Shown here piece after piece: positions 41,002 through 49,724 of a stretch of 64,000 nucleotides of DNA (the first letter of the stretch is position 1; each line of letters starts with the position of its first letter). The stretch spans positions 36,028-100,027 of the forward strand of contig JAFRNR010000011.1 in assembly GCA_017430085.1 (NCBI GenBank), in the 5' to 3' direction. The stretch is from Lachnospiraceae bacterium (GTDB lineage: Bacteria > Bacillota > Clostridia > Lachnospirales > Lachnospiraceae). Made by a program: the position numbers and the translations under genes. The notes under the pieces are model-generated. The model saw nothing but the letters and a program-made list of their open reading frames with translations, made no database searches and was not told the origin of the DNA.

Positions 41002-41617
41002 CGAGCAGGTTCTCCAGGTCTATGATGATCTGCCGCATCCGTTCGGATACCAGCTGCAGCGTTTCCTTTTCTTCGCCGCCTTCCGGTGCGAGATCGGCGG
41101 CGTAAAACGGTTTGCCGATCAGGACGCGGGCGCGGGCGCGTTTGCAGTACGAGCCGTTGGTCACGACCGGGATGACCGGCACGCCGGCCGCCAGCGCGAG
41201 CCAGGCCGCGCTCACCTTGAATTCCAGCGGCCGCGCTTCCCCGGGCAGGGGCAGGCGGCTTTCCGGGAACATCCCGACCGCGCCGCCGTTCTCCAGGATC
41301 TCAAGCGATTCTGTCAGAAAACCGAAATCTTTCGCATTGCGGTCCACGTAGATGCCGCCGAGCCGCCGGAGCAGCCAGCCGAGGAATTTCTTCCGGAAGA
41401 GCACCTCCGCCATCTGGAACCGCACGGTCCGCGTGAAAAACACGAACAGGTAGAGCATGTAGTCGACGATGGAGGTGTGGTTCGAGATCACGAGCGCCGG
41501 GCCCCGGATATGGCGGTCCTGCACGCTGCGGTCCTCGTAATATACCTTCATGCGGAAACAGAGCGCCTGGGCCGGCCAGCCGGTGATCTTCACAAACCAG
41601 TTCCAAAAACGGATCAT
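40982..41617 (-). CDS. Second PlsC-type acyltransferase
   Basis: A 211-residue acyltransferase with ALVISNHTSIVDYMLYLF (H-x4-D), RFQMAEVLFRKKFLGWLLRRLGGIYVDR and MFPESRLPLPGEARPLEFK. It differs clearly from its neighbour, so the pair may act on different positions or acceptors. Only 14 bases separate it from the ligase–ACP fusion gene. Confidence 0.9.
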   Translation of the reverse strand: MIRFWNWFVKITGWPAQALCFRMKVYYEDRSVQDRHIRGPALVISNHTSIVDYMLYLFVFFTRTVRFQMAEVLFRKKFLGWLLRRLGGIYVDRNAKDFGFLTESLEILENGGAVGMFPESRLPLPGEARPLEFKVSAAWLALAAGVPVIPVVTNGSYCKRARARVLIGKPFYAADLAPEGGEEKETLQLVSERMRQIIIDLENLLDEQTKT

Positions 41618-41631
41618 ACCGTCTGCTCCTC

Positions 41632-43599
41632 CTATCGGGCGCCGTCAAAGTTCTGCCGGATGTAGCCGGCGATCTGCGATACCGTGCGCAGCTGCAGGTT
41701 TTCCGGCGGGAAGGGGAGAGTAAATTCCTCCTCCAGCTTCGCCAGCATCCCGAAATAATCGATACTGCTGCCGCCGAGTTCCGTGAAGAAATCGGCTTCC
41801 GCGGAGATCTCCTCCGCCGGACGGCCGAGCGCTTCGGCCATGCAGGTCCGCACACGCAGGGCCAGTTCGCCGAGGACCGCTTCGTCCTGACGGGACGCCG
41901 GATCCAGAACCTTCAGGCGGCCGGCCGCATAGTCTGCAGCGAGACGGATGCGGTTGGGCTTGAATTCCGTCTCCGTCAGCAGCGGCTCGCCCAGCAGGGC
42001 GATCTTCCCGACCGTGCCGGACAGGCCGGCCTGTGCAATCTTATCCCGGAGGGCTGATTCCGCCGTCCGCAGCTGCTCGCCCGTCAGATAGGGCCCGACG
42101 GAGGCCAGCAGGACCGGGACCGTTTTGCCGTTCTGGCGGGCGCCGATCAGGCAGACCGCGCAGCCGTCGGTGCGGAGCTGCGGCTCGATCAGGTTCGGGT
42201 TCAGGTTTTCGCCTTCCGGCCCGATGATCAGGTCGTCGCGCCGCCCCTGCAGGAAGTAATGGCCGTCCGTGCAGGAAGCCAGGTCCTGCGTGCGGAACCA
42301 GCCGTCCCGGTCGGTGCGTTCTCCGCCGCAGAGCACGTAGCGCGCGAGCACTTCGCCGCGCACCAGCAGTTCCCCGTTCTCATCCACGCGGTATTCCGCG
42401 TGCCCGACCGGTTTCCCGACGGAGCCGCTGCAGAGCCAGCGGCGTTTATCGGACAGCTCCACGGATGTGATGCCGATCTCGGTCATGCCGTAGCCGTTGG
42501 CGAGGCGGTAGCCGATGCCGTTGAAGAACGTGAGGATCTCCGGATCGATATAGCTGCCGCCCGTAATCATGAAGCAGATGCTCTGCCCGAAGATCTTGTC
42601 GCGCACTTCGCGGAAGGCGGCGGCGGAAAAGGCCCGGGCCGCCGGTTCCGGCAGTTTCTGCTGCAGGGCCAGCGCGCGTTCGAATTTGTTCCACGTCGCT
42701 TCGCCGCGCTCCCGGATCCCGCGGAGGGCCTGTTCATAGACTTTTTCCCAGAACAGCGGCACCGCGAAAACATGCGTCACTTTATGCCGCTTGATCGTGT
42801 TGACGATTGTCTGCGGCGCCAGATCGTTTAAATGCACGAAGGTCCGCGCGAAAAAGCCGAACCAGAGGTACACCGCGATCAGGCCGAAGACGTGGTAAAA
42901 CGGCAGGAAGGCCAGCAGTTTGAGCTCCCCGTCGTAATGCTTCTTCATCTGCGGGCAGTCGCTGATGATCCGGTAACTGTCCACGATCTGGTAAAAGAAT
43001 TCCTCGGCCGTGTAGGCGCAGACTTTGACGTGCTCGCTGGTGCCCGAGGACATGACGAGCAGTTCGGTGCCGAAGGGGCCGACTGCGGCCGGGGCCGCTG
43101 CCGCATTCTCCGCTGCGTCTCCGCCTTCGTCCTCCGTCCAGCCGGCCAGATCCTCCGGCAGGAGAGTAAGGCAGTCAAAGCGCTTGCCGTCCGAGATGAC
43201 GGCGGCGCAGCCGCAGGCCTGCATGGCTTCCGCCAGCAGCGCTTCCGGCAGGCGCAGATTCATCAAAAGCGGGCGATATCCTGCCGCCAGGATCGCCCAG
43301 AATGTCTCGATCCACTCGAGACTGTTATCCATGTGCAGGCCGACGACCGTATCCGGCGCCAGCCCCGCCAGCCGCTCCTTCAGGACGGCGCGTTTCCGGA
43401 GGACGTGCGCTTTGGCCTCCCCGTACGTCGTCTTGCGGATGCGGTATCCCTCGCTGCGCTCGTAGAGCACGTTTTCCTCTTCGCGGAACATCAGCGCGAA
43501 CATCGTTTCAAACGTGTGCCCGTGTTCGGAAAACCAGCGGATCTTATCTTCCACGAAGGCTTTGATGGACCGGAAAGCCCCCAGATGGTAGTCAGTCAT
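41632..43599 (-). CDS. AMP-forming ligase fused to a C-terminal carrier protein domain
   Basis: A 655-residue protein. The adenylation domain (about 1–560) has a divergent P-loop LLVMSSGTSEHVKVCAYTAEE, NGYGMTEIGITSVEL, and a hinge with WFRTQDLASC (TQD instead of TGD). The C-terminal ~75 residues form a carrier domain with its serine near residue 609 in FTELGGSSIDYFGML. A self-loading acyl carrier is inferred. I chose ATG 43599 because GGAGAGG lies six bases upstream; ATG 43614 and 43674 are possible. It is the first gene of the operon. Confidence 0.88.
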   Translation of the reverse strand: MTDYHLGAFRSIKAFVEDKIRWFSEHGHTFETMFALMFREEENVLYERSEGYRIRKTTYGEAKAHVLRKRAVLKERLAGLAPDTVVGLHMDNSLEWIETFWAILAAGYRPLLMNLRLPEALLAEAMQACGCAAVISDGKRFDCLTLLPEDLAGWTEDEGGDAAENAAAAPAAVGPFGTELLVMSSGTSEHVKVCAYTAEEFFYQIVDSYRIISDCPQMKKHYDGELKLLAFLPFYHVFGLIAVYLWFGFFARTFVHLNDLAPQTIVNTIKRHKVTHVFAVPLFWEKVYEQALRGIRERGEATWNKFERALALQQKLPEPAARAFSAAAFREVRDKIFGQSICFMITGGSYIDPEILTFFNGIGYRLANGYGMTEIGITSVELSDKRRWLCSGSVGKPVGHAEYRVDENGELLVRGEVLARYVLCGGERTDRDGWFRTQDLASCTDGHYFLQGRRDDLIIGPEGENLNPNLIEPQLRTDGCAVCLIGARQNGKTVPVLLASVGPYLTGEQLRTAESALRDKIAQAGLSGTVGKIALLGEPLLTETEFKPNRIRLAADYAAGRLKVLDPASRQDEAVLGELALRVRTCMAEALGRPAEEISAEADFFTELGGSSIDYFGMLAKLEEEFTLPFPPENLQLRTVSQIAGYIRQNFDGAR

Positions 43600-43645
43600 A
43601 TCATGCCTCTCCATGCAGGAAAAATGATCTGCACAAATCTTATGT

Positions 43646-43674
43646 ACTATAGCATATCGGCATAAATAAAGCAA
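43646..43674 (-). promoter_or_regulatory. Promoter of the eleven-gene lipid operon
   Basis: On the minus strand TTGCTT and TATAGT with a 17-base spacer, 46 bases upstream of the first gene. No comparable promoter is visible in the short gaps down to 32267. Confidence 0.75.
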
Positions 43675-43709
43675 GAAGAAACAGCGGCGGACGGCGGGGC
43701 GGAAAGCAA

Positions 43710-43738
43710 TGGACTTTTCGGCCGGTCCGTGGTATGAT
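43710..43738 (+). promoter_or_regulatory. Promoter of the ABC exporter pair
   Basis: TGGACT and TATGAT with a 17-base spacer, 28 bases before the ATPase start. It diverges from the lipid operon promoter. Confidence 0.6.
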
Positions 43739-43766
43739 CAGGCGGAGAAAGGATATTGGTACGGAT

Positions 43767-44660
43767 ATGGAACCTGTTTTGCAAACCTATGAACTGACCA
43801 AGCGGTTCGGCGGCCGGACAGCCGTCGATCACGTGAACATGCAGATCAACCGGGGGGATATTTACGGTTTTATCGGCCGGAACGGCGCCGGCAAAACGAC
43901 GCTGATGCGGACGGTGCTGTCCATGGCGCTGCCGTCGGAGGGCCGGTTCGACCTGTTCGGGCAGAAGCCCGTGCCGGCGCTGCAGCGGCGCATCGGCTCG
44001 CTGGTGGAGACCCCCGGCCTGTATAACAAATGCTCCGCGAAGGAGAATCTGCTGCGGTTCTCGATCCTGGCCGAGGCGGACCCGCGGGAAGTGGACGAGA
44101 TCCTGGGGATGGTCGGGCTGGCGAATACCGGCAAAAAGAAGGCCGGCCATTTTTCGCTGGGCATGAAGCAGCGGCTGGGCATCGGCATCGCGCTGCTGGG
44201 CCATCCGGAGTTTATCGTGCTGGACGAGCCGGTCAACGGGCTGGATCCGGCCGGCATCCAGGAAGTGCGGAACCTGATCCTGTTCCTGAACCGGGAGCAC
44301 GGCATCACATTCCTGATCTCGAGCCACCTGCTGGACGAGCTGGGCAAGATCGCCACGCGCTTCGGGATCATCAGCGAAGGCCGCCTGGTGGAGGAACTGA
44401 CGATGCCCGAACTGCAGGAGCGCTGCGCCGGCAAGCTGCGTTTTGTGGTGGACGACCCGGAAAAAGCGCTCTCCGTGCTGGAAGGGCTGGCAGATCCGGA
44501 GCAGATCGAATGCAAAGGAAACGCGTTGCTGGTGCCGGACGGCGCGGCACCGTCGGCTCTGATCAACCGGCGTCTGGTGGAGAGCGGCGTGGAGGTCAGC
44601 ACCCTCGTCCGGGAGACCGCCGAATGGGAAGATTACTTTATCGAAAGGCTGGGCCGCTGA
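43767..44660 (+). CDS. ABC transporter ATP-binding protein
   Basis: A 297-residue ATPase of the DrrA/BcrA exporter type. Walker A is GRNGAGKTTLM, the signature is FSLGMKQRLGIGIAL, Walker B is FIVLDEPVNGLD, and the H-loop is ISSHLLDEL. The C-terminal ~80 residues are the extension common in lantibiotic or bacitracin-type exporters. ATG 43767 fits the homology start; an in-frame ATG 33 bases upstream overlaps the -10 box. It pairs with the permease gene one base downstream. Confidence 0.92.
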   Translation: MEPVLQTYELTKRFGGRTAVDHVNMQINRGDIYGFIGRNGAGKTTLMRTVLSMALPSEGRFDLFGQKPVPALQRRIGSLVETPGLYNKCSAKENLLRFSILAEADPREVDEILGMVGLANTGKKKAGHFSLGMKQRLGIGIALLGHPEFIVLDEPVNGLDPAGIQEVRNLILFLNREHGITFLISSHLLDELGKIATRFGIISEGRLVEELTMPELQERCAGKLRFVVDDPEKALSVLEGLADPEQIECKGNALLVPDGAAPSALINRRLVESGVEVSTLVRETAEWEDYFIERLGR

Positions 44661-44661
44661 C

Positions 44662-45459
44662 ATGAAAAACCTGCTGCGTTTTGAATTCCGGAAAATGTTC
44701 CGCCGGTCCAGTCTGTATATCTGTCTGGGAGCGGCGGTGGCCACGGCCGTGCTGACGGTCTTCACCACGTATTCCATGTACAAGATCTTCATGGAGGACA
44801 TTTCCACCATGCAGTCGTTTTCCTCGTCGGATCTGGCCGCGCTGGCCGGATTTACACAGCTGGACGGATGGGGACAGATGCTGATCGCGCTGACTTCGAG
44901 CAGTCCGGTGATGCTGATGGGGATCTTTATCGCCCTGCTCGTGTGTTCGGATTATAGTTCGAAGACCGCAAAAAACATCATCGGCCGCGGCTATTCCCGC
45001 ACGGGGTGGCTCAGCGCCAAGCTGGCCGCAGTCGGCTGCGCCTGCCTGCTGTTCAGCGCGGTGACGATGCTGGCGGGCTTCCTGTCCGGCACCATATTCT
45101 GGGAAGCCGGGGAGTTCCGGGGAAGATACATCGTGCTGATCCTGCTGCAGCTGCTGATCATGATGGGGTATGCCGCGGTGTTCGTGTTCTGGAGCGTGCT
45201 CCTGCGCAGCAGCGGCGGCGCGATCGCGCTCAACCTGGTCTTCCCGACGACGCTGAGCCTGATCCTGACCGTTCTGGATCTCCTGATCTTTGAAGAGAAC
45301 GGGAAGATCACCCGGTTCTGGCTCTCCGGCGCCATGCAGACGGCCGCCGGCGTTTCCGCGGACGGGAAGGACCTGTGGCTGGCCGCGCTGGCGGGGGTCC
45401 TGTATACGGTGGTGTTTACGGGGCTGAGTTATATGATCGTGAATAAGAGGGATGTGTAA
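44662..45459 (+). CDS. ABC-2 type transporter permease
   Basis: A 265-residue membrane protein with about six helices. The MKNLLRFEFRKMFRRSSLYICLGAAVATAVLTVF start is typical of ABC-2 permeases. It forms an exporter with the preceding ATPase. No two-component or peptide gene is next to it, so the substrate (antimicrobial peptide or lipid) is unknown. The gap after its stop holds a palindromic element. Confidence 0.88.
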   Translation: MKNLLRFEFRKMFRRSSLYICLGAAVATAVLTVFTTYSMYKIFMEDISTMQSFSSSDLAALAGFTQLDGWGQMLIALTSSSPVMLMGIFIALLVCSDYSSKTAKNIIGRGYSRTGWLSAKLAAVGCACLLFSAVTMLAGFLSGTIFWEAGEFRGRYIVLILLQLLIMMGYAAVFVFWSVLLRSSGGAIALNLVFPTTLSLILTVLDLLIFEENGKITRFWLSGAMQTAAGVSADGKDLWLAALAGVLYTVVFTGLSYMIVNKRDV

Positions 45460-45465
45460 GGGGAA

Positions 45466-45490
45466 GGGCCGTTGAAACAACGGCCCCTAC
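45466..45490. repeat. Palindromic element between ABC permease and MATE gene
   Basis: GGGCCGTTG-AAA-CAACGGCCC is a perfect palindrome followed by CTAC, a member of the dispersed family. Confidence 0.85.
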
Positions 45491-45492
45491 GT

Positions 45493-46839
45493 TTATTTCC
45501 GCCACCTTCCGGAGAGGTAGAACGTGCCGCCGATGAGAAGGGGCATGAAGCCGGCGAGGGCGTCGCCCATCCAGAAGCCGTAGCAGCCGAGGCCGAGGGC
45601 GAAGCCGAGGAGGGCGGCGAGACCGATGCGGGCGAAGACGCCGTCGATGATGGCGATGGCGAGGTTCAGGCCCGGTTTTCCGGAACCGTTGATCAGGGAG
45701 AAGGCGGCGCTGCGCGTGGCCGCGCCGAAGAAGTTCAGGATGATGGGCAGCGTCAGCACGCCGGCCAGCGACAGCACGGCCGTATCGTGCGTGAACAGGC
45801 CGTACACGAAGTCCGGCGCGAGCAGCATGACGGCGGAAGCCAGCGCGGCAAAACCCAGGCCGAAGCCAAGCACCGTGAGCAGAATATGAGTCACCCGCCT
45901 GTATTTGGCCGCGCCGAGATTCTGGCCGGTCATGGAACTGCCGGCGGTGGTGAAGGACTGCGAGATGACGCCGCTCATCGTGTTGATTTTGTTGAACACG
46001 CCGGCCAGCGCGGAGTACGCGACGCCGAACATATTGATCCAGGCCATCAGCACGATCTTGGAAAAACTGATGGCGGCGGACTGGATCGCCATGGGGATAC
46101 CCAGCGAGACGAGGCGGCGGAAGGCCGCTTTTTCAATGCGGAAACTGGCCGGTTTGAAGTCGAAACCGAAGCTTTCGCGCCGCCGGTACAGGTAGATCAG
46201 CGCGATAATAAAACTCGTGCCCTGCCCGATGACCGTAGCCAGCGCCGCGCCGAACACCGCCATGCCCAGATACTTCACGAACAGGATATCCAGGACCATG
46301 TTCAAAACCGCGGCGATCGCGATAAACACGAAGGGCCGCCGCGAATCCCCCATCCCGCGCAGGATCGCGCTGACCACGTTGTAGCCGTAAATGAAGACCA
46401 GGCCGCAGACGCAGGTCACCGTATAATCCAGGCTGTACGCGAGTGATTCCGCCGGCGTGTTCAGCCAGCGGAGGATGTGGTGGCGTAGCAGAAAACAGAC
46501 CGCGGCCATCGCCAGCGCGGCGCTGAGCAGGAACGTGAACAGGGCGCCGATCGTCTTTTTGATCTCGTCGCGCCGCCCGGCCCCGACCGAGCGCGCGATG
46601 ATCACCTGCCCGGCGGAAGAGAAACCCATCGCGATGAACGTCAGCAGGTGCAGGATGTCACCGCCGATGGAGACCGCGCTCATGCCGGCGCCGTCGATAT
46701 ACCGCCCCACCACCATCAGGTCCACCAGGTTGTAGACCGCCTGCAGGGCGTTCGAAAGGAAGAGAGGGAACGCGAAGCCGACCAGCCGGGGCACCACCGG
46801 CCCCTCGGTCAGGTCGCGTATCATGCTTTTTTCAGACAT
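45493..46839 (-). CDS. MATE family efflux transporter
   Basis: A 448-residue transporter with about twelve helices. MATE signatures include the N-terminal PRLVGFAFPLFLSNALQAVYNLVDLMVVGRYIDG and a mirrored second half starting RRLVSLGIPMAIQSAAISFSKIVLMAWINMFG. ATG 46839 gives the normal MATE N-terminus; the ~57 in-frame upstream residues are not family-like. It probably exports cationic drugs or metabolites. A second, divergent MATE gene lies next to it. Confidence 0.9.
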   Translation of the reverse strand: MSEKSMIRDLTEGPVVPRLVGFAFPLFLSNALQAVYNLVDLMVVGRYIDGAGMSAVSIGGDILHLLTFIAMGFSSAGQVIIARSVGAGRRDEIKKTIGALFTFLLSAALAMAAVCFLLRHHILRWLNTPAESLAYSLDYTVTCVCGLVFIYGYNVVSAILRGMGDSRRPFVFIAIAAVLNMVLDILFVKYLGMAVFGAALATVIGQGTSFIIALIYLYRRRESFGFDFKPASFRIEKAAFRRLVSLGIPMAIQSAAISFSKIVLMAWINMFGVAYSALAGVFNKINTMSGVISQSFTTAGSSMTGQNLGAAKYRRVTHILLTVLGFGLGFAALASAVMLLAPDFVYGLFTHDTAVLSLAGVLTLPIILNFFGAATRSAAFSLINGSGKPGLNLAIAIIDGVFARIGLAALLGFALGLGCYGFWMGDALAGFMPLLIGGTFYLSGRWRK

Positions 46840-46944
46840 GACGGAGTCCTTTGCGTGTGATGTGTCTATTGTAGCGTTTCTCTGCCGGAAAAGCCAGTGT
46901 CTGAAAAGAAAAACCGCTGTTTTCTTCCTTCTGACGGATATTCC

Positions 46945-46973
46945 TTGATTATTCTTTCCGTCCTTGTTATACT
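46945..46973 (+). promoter_or_regulatory. Promoter of the second MATE gene
   Basis: TTGATT and TATACT with a 17-base spacer, 21 bases before the start. Confidence 0.75.
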
Positions 46974-46994
46974 GTCGCTTTGTCGGAGGAAACC

Positions 46995-48389
46995 ATGAAA
47001 ACCCTTTCAAGCAGATATTTTGGCGATAAACAGTTTTACAGACGGATCTTTACGGTGATGCTGCCCATCGTGATCCAGAACGCCATCACCAACTTTGTCA
47101 GCATGCTGGACAACCTGATGGTGGGACGGCTGGGCACGGCGGAGATGACGGCTGTCTCCGTGGCGAATCTGCTTGTGTTCGTGTACAATCTGAGCATTTT
47201 CGGCGCGGTCTCCGGCGCCGGCATTTTTACGGCCCAGTATTATGGCAAAAAGGATCATGAAGGCATCCGCTGCACGTTCCGCTTTAAACTGATGATCGCG
47301 GGGGCGCTGACCGCATGCGCCGTCGCGCTGGTCCTTCTGGACGGGCGGAGCATCCTGGCGCTGTACCTGAAAGGCCAGGGAGAAGCGGCGGAGGCGGCCC
47401 GGATCCTGGACCTGTCGTACGGGTATCTGAAGCTGATCCTGATCGGCCTGATCCCGCACTGCATCACGCAGGCGCTTTCCGGCACACTGCGGGAAACGGA
47501 TAAGGGCATCCCGCCCATGGCGGCGGGCGTCTCCGCGTTTACGGTCAACCTGATCCTGAACTACGTGCTGATCTTCGGACATTTCGGCGCGCCGCGCCTG
47601 GGGGTGACCGGCGCCGCCATTGCCACGGTGGTGTCCCGCTTCGTGGAACTGACGGTGGTCGCGGTCTGGACGATGCGCCATAAGGCGCTGAATCCGTTCA
47701 TCGTCGGCGCGTTCCGGAATTTCCGGGTCCCGCTGGAGCTGGCGGGAAGGATCCTGAAAAAAGGCCTGCCGCTGATGCTGAACGAGACGCTGTGGGCCGG
47801 CGGCATCGCTTTCCTGGAGCAGTGCTATTCGCTGCGCGGGCTCCATGTGGTGGCAGCCTGCAACATCAACAATACCTTTTTCGACGTGTTTGCCGTGGGC
47901 TTCATTTCCTCCGGCGTTGCGATCGGGATCATTACGGGGCAGGAGCTTGGAGCCGGCCGGATCCGGGAAGCGCGCGAAAACGCGCCGAAAATGATCGTCT
48001 TTTCCGCCCTGCTGGGCGTCGTGATCGGCGCCGTGTATTTCGCTGCGGCGCATTTTCTGCCGTATCTGTACAATACCACGGAAGACGTGCAGCGGCTGGC
48101 GACGTCGCTGATGATCGCTTCCGCGCTGTTTTTCCCGACCGAAGGCATCCTGAACTGCTGCTATTTTATTGTACGGGCAGGCGGCAAAACCATGATCACG
48201 ATGCTGACGGACAGCGGGCTGCTGTGGGGCGTGCAGGTGAGCACGGCGTTTTTCATCAGCCGTTTCACGGACATGCCCATCGTTCCGTTTTATACGCTTG
48301 TCCAGTCCCTGATCGTCATTAAGGGGATCGTCGGGCTGCTGTTCGTCCGGCAGGGGAAATGGGCAGTTTCTCTAGTGAAAGAAGAATAG
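46995..48389 (+). CDS. MATE family efflux transporter
   Basis: A 464-residue transporter from a different MATE branch than its neighbour. It starts KQFYRRIFTVMLPIVIQNAITNFVSMLDNLMVGRLG, with NETLWAGGIAFLEQCYSLRG in the second half. ATG 46995 follows CGGAGGAAACC; the TTG 15 bases upstream is ruled out by that site. Monocistronic, with its own promoter. Confidence 0.9.
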   Translation: MKTLSSRYFGDKQFYRRIFTVMLPIVIQNAITNFVSMLDNLMVGRLGTAEMTAVSVANLLVFVYNLSIFGAVSGAGIFTAQYYGKKDHEGIRCTFRFKLMIAGALTACAVALVLLDGRSILALYLKGQGEAAEAARILDLSYGYLKLILIGLIPHCITQALSGTLRETDKGIPPMAAGVSAFTVNLILNYVLIFGHFGAPRLGVTGAAIATVVSRFVELTVVAVWTMRHKALNPFIVGAFRNFRVPLELAGRILKKGLPLMLNETLWAGGIAFLEQCYSLRGLHVVAACNINNTFFDVFAVGFISSGVAIGIITGQELGAGRIREARENAPKMIVFSALLGVVIGAVYFAAAHFLPYLYNTTEDVQRLATSLMIASALFFPTEGILNCCYFIVRAGGKTMITMLTDSGLLWGVQVSTAFFISRFTDMPIVPFYTLVQSLIVIKGIVGLLFVRQGKWAVSLVKEE

Positions 48390-48398
48390 CGGAAGTGA

Positions 48399-48427
48399 TT
48401 GATTTGGTGGGGAAAAGATGGTATAAT
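48399..48427 (+). promoter_or_regulatory. Promoter of the polysaccharide deacetylase gene
   Basis: TTGATT and a consensus TATAAT with a 17-base spacer. Confidence 0.8.
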
Positions 48428-48474
48428 CAATCTGCAGTTTTATCGGACTGTCCTTTTGATGTGAGGAGTTTTGT

Positions 48475-49638
48475 ATGAGTGAGAATAAAAACACGACGTT
48501 CCAGACTTCCAGCCGGAGCCGCCGGCGGGTCAAGCGCCAGAGACCCTGGCTGGCTGTTCCGCTTGCCATCCTGGTGCTGCTGATCGCAGCGGCGCTGTTC
48601 CTGGCGGTGCGCCATGCCATTAAAAAATGGGGCGGTTCGAAACCGGCGGAACCTGCCGTGACCACCGAAGCGCAGCAGGACACGACGCCGGCGGAGACCG
48701 AGCCGCAGACCACGGAACCGCAGACCACGGAGCCCGTCACTGAAACCCCGGAACCGACGGACGCCCCGCAGACCACGGAACCGGTTGAAACCGAACCCGC
48801 TGAGACCGAACCGGCGGAAACCACCGGCTCGCCCGTCGCGGAAGCCTTCCACCTGTACACGCCCGCGGAAATTCTTCCGGTCCCGGAAGACATCAGTTAT
48901 GATTTCTTCAGCGACTCCAACGCGGACGACCCCAACGGCAGCTGGTGGTGCGGCGGCATGAAGCGCGACCTGGAGACCGGCGAAGTGACGAAGGAATACG
49001 ACCGCCACGCGGAAACGCTGGAACTGCTCGACAAATACGGCGCCATCTACCGCAAGAACGAGGACCGGAAGGTGACCTACCTGACCTTCGACTGCGGCTA
49101 TGAAAAAGGCTTCACCGGGAAGATCCTGGACACCCTGAAAGAGAAGAACGTCAAGGCGGTCTTCTTCGTGGCCGGCGATTTTGTTAACGATCCCAAGAAC
49201 AAGGACCTGCTGGTGCGGATGTATGAGGAAGGCCACGTGATCGGCTCTCACACGGACCATCATAAGATCATGCCGAGCCTGTCGGACGGTGAGTTCATCC
49301 AGGAACTGAACGAGCTTCAGCGGAAAGTCAACGACATGCTGGGCTTCGAATATCAGATCCATTTCTACCGCCCGCCGCAGGGCTCCTCCAGCGAGCGCGA
49401 CATGTATCTGGCGCGGAAGATGGACATCACCACGGTGTTCTGGAGCTTCGCTTACGGCGACTATGACACGGAAAACCAGAAAGAAGTCTCCGAAGCGCTG
49501 GAACTGGCCGAAAGAGGCCTGCACGACGGCTGCGTGTACCTGCTTCACGCGGTATCCTCCACGAACGCGGCGATGCTGGGCGACCTGATCGATTTCATCC
49601 AGGGCCAAGGGTACGAGATCCGGCGGATCGATCAGTAA
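48475..49638 (+). CDS. PdaA-like polysaccharide deacetylase
   Basis: A 387-residue secreted or membrane-anchored NodB-domain protein. A basic N-terminus is followed by a membrane helix (about 24–42), then a Thr/Pro/Glu-rich stalk (~55–122) of repeated TTEP/AETEP units that would reach through the wall. The deacetylase domain has TFDCGYEKG near residue 202, zinc-binding GSHTDHHKIM near 257, and FYRPPQGSSSE. The TFDxGY form is that of PdaA, which makes muramic-delta-lactam in spore cortex. That role is plausible but the motif cysteine is unusual. Confidence 0.88.
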   Translation: MSENKNTTFQTSSRSRRRVKRQRPWLAVPLAILVLLIAAALFLAVRHAIKKWGGSKPAEPAVTTEAQQDTTPAETEPQTTEPQTTEPVTETPEPTDAPQTTEPVETEPAETEPAETTGSPVAEAFHLYTPAEILPVPEDISYDFFSDSNADDPNGSWWCGGMKRDLETGEVTKEYDRHAETLELLDKYGAIYRKNEDRKVTYLTFDCGYEKGFTGKILDTLKEKNVKAVFFVAGDFVNDPKNKDLLVRMYEEGHVIGSHTDHHKIMPSLSDGEFIQELNELQRKVNDMLGFEYQIHFYRPPQGSSSERDMYLARKMDITTVFWSFAYGDYDTENQKEVSEALELAERGLHDGCVYLLHAVSSTNAAMLGDLIDFIQGQGYEIRRIDQ

Positions 49639-49657
49639 AACCGGTTGCGGGACAATG

Positions 49658-49689
49658 AAAAACGGACGGTTTTCGGACCGTCCGTTTTT
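49658..49689. terminator. Bidirectional terminator after pdaA-like gene
   Basis: AAAAACGGACGG (49658–49669) pairs with CCGTCCGTTTTT (49678–49689). A-tract and T-tract suit both converging genes. Confidence 0.88.
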
Positions 49690-49724
49690 GCGTGGGGAGA
49701 ATGGCGAGGGCTTCCGCTTCCGCG

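Noticed and set aside
43614..43674. Earlier starts for the ligase–ACP fusion gene
   Set aside because: The ATG at 43674 coincides with the -35 box, and the one at 43614 overlaps the ribosome binding site that best serves ATG 43599.
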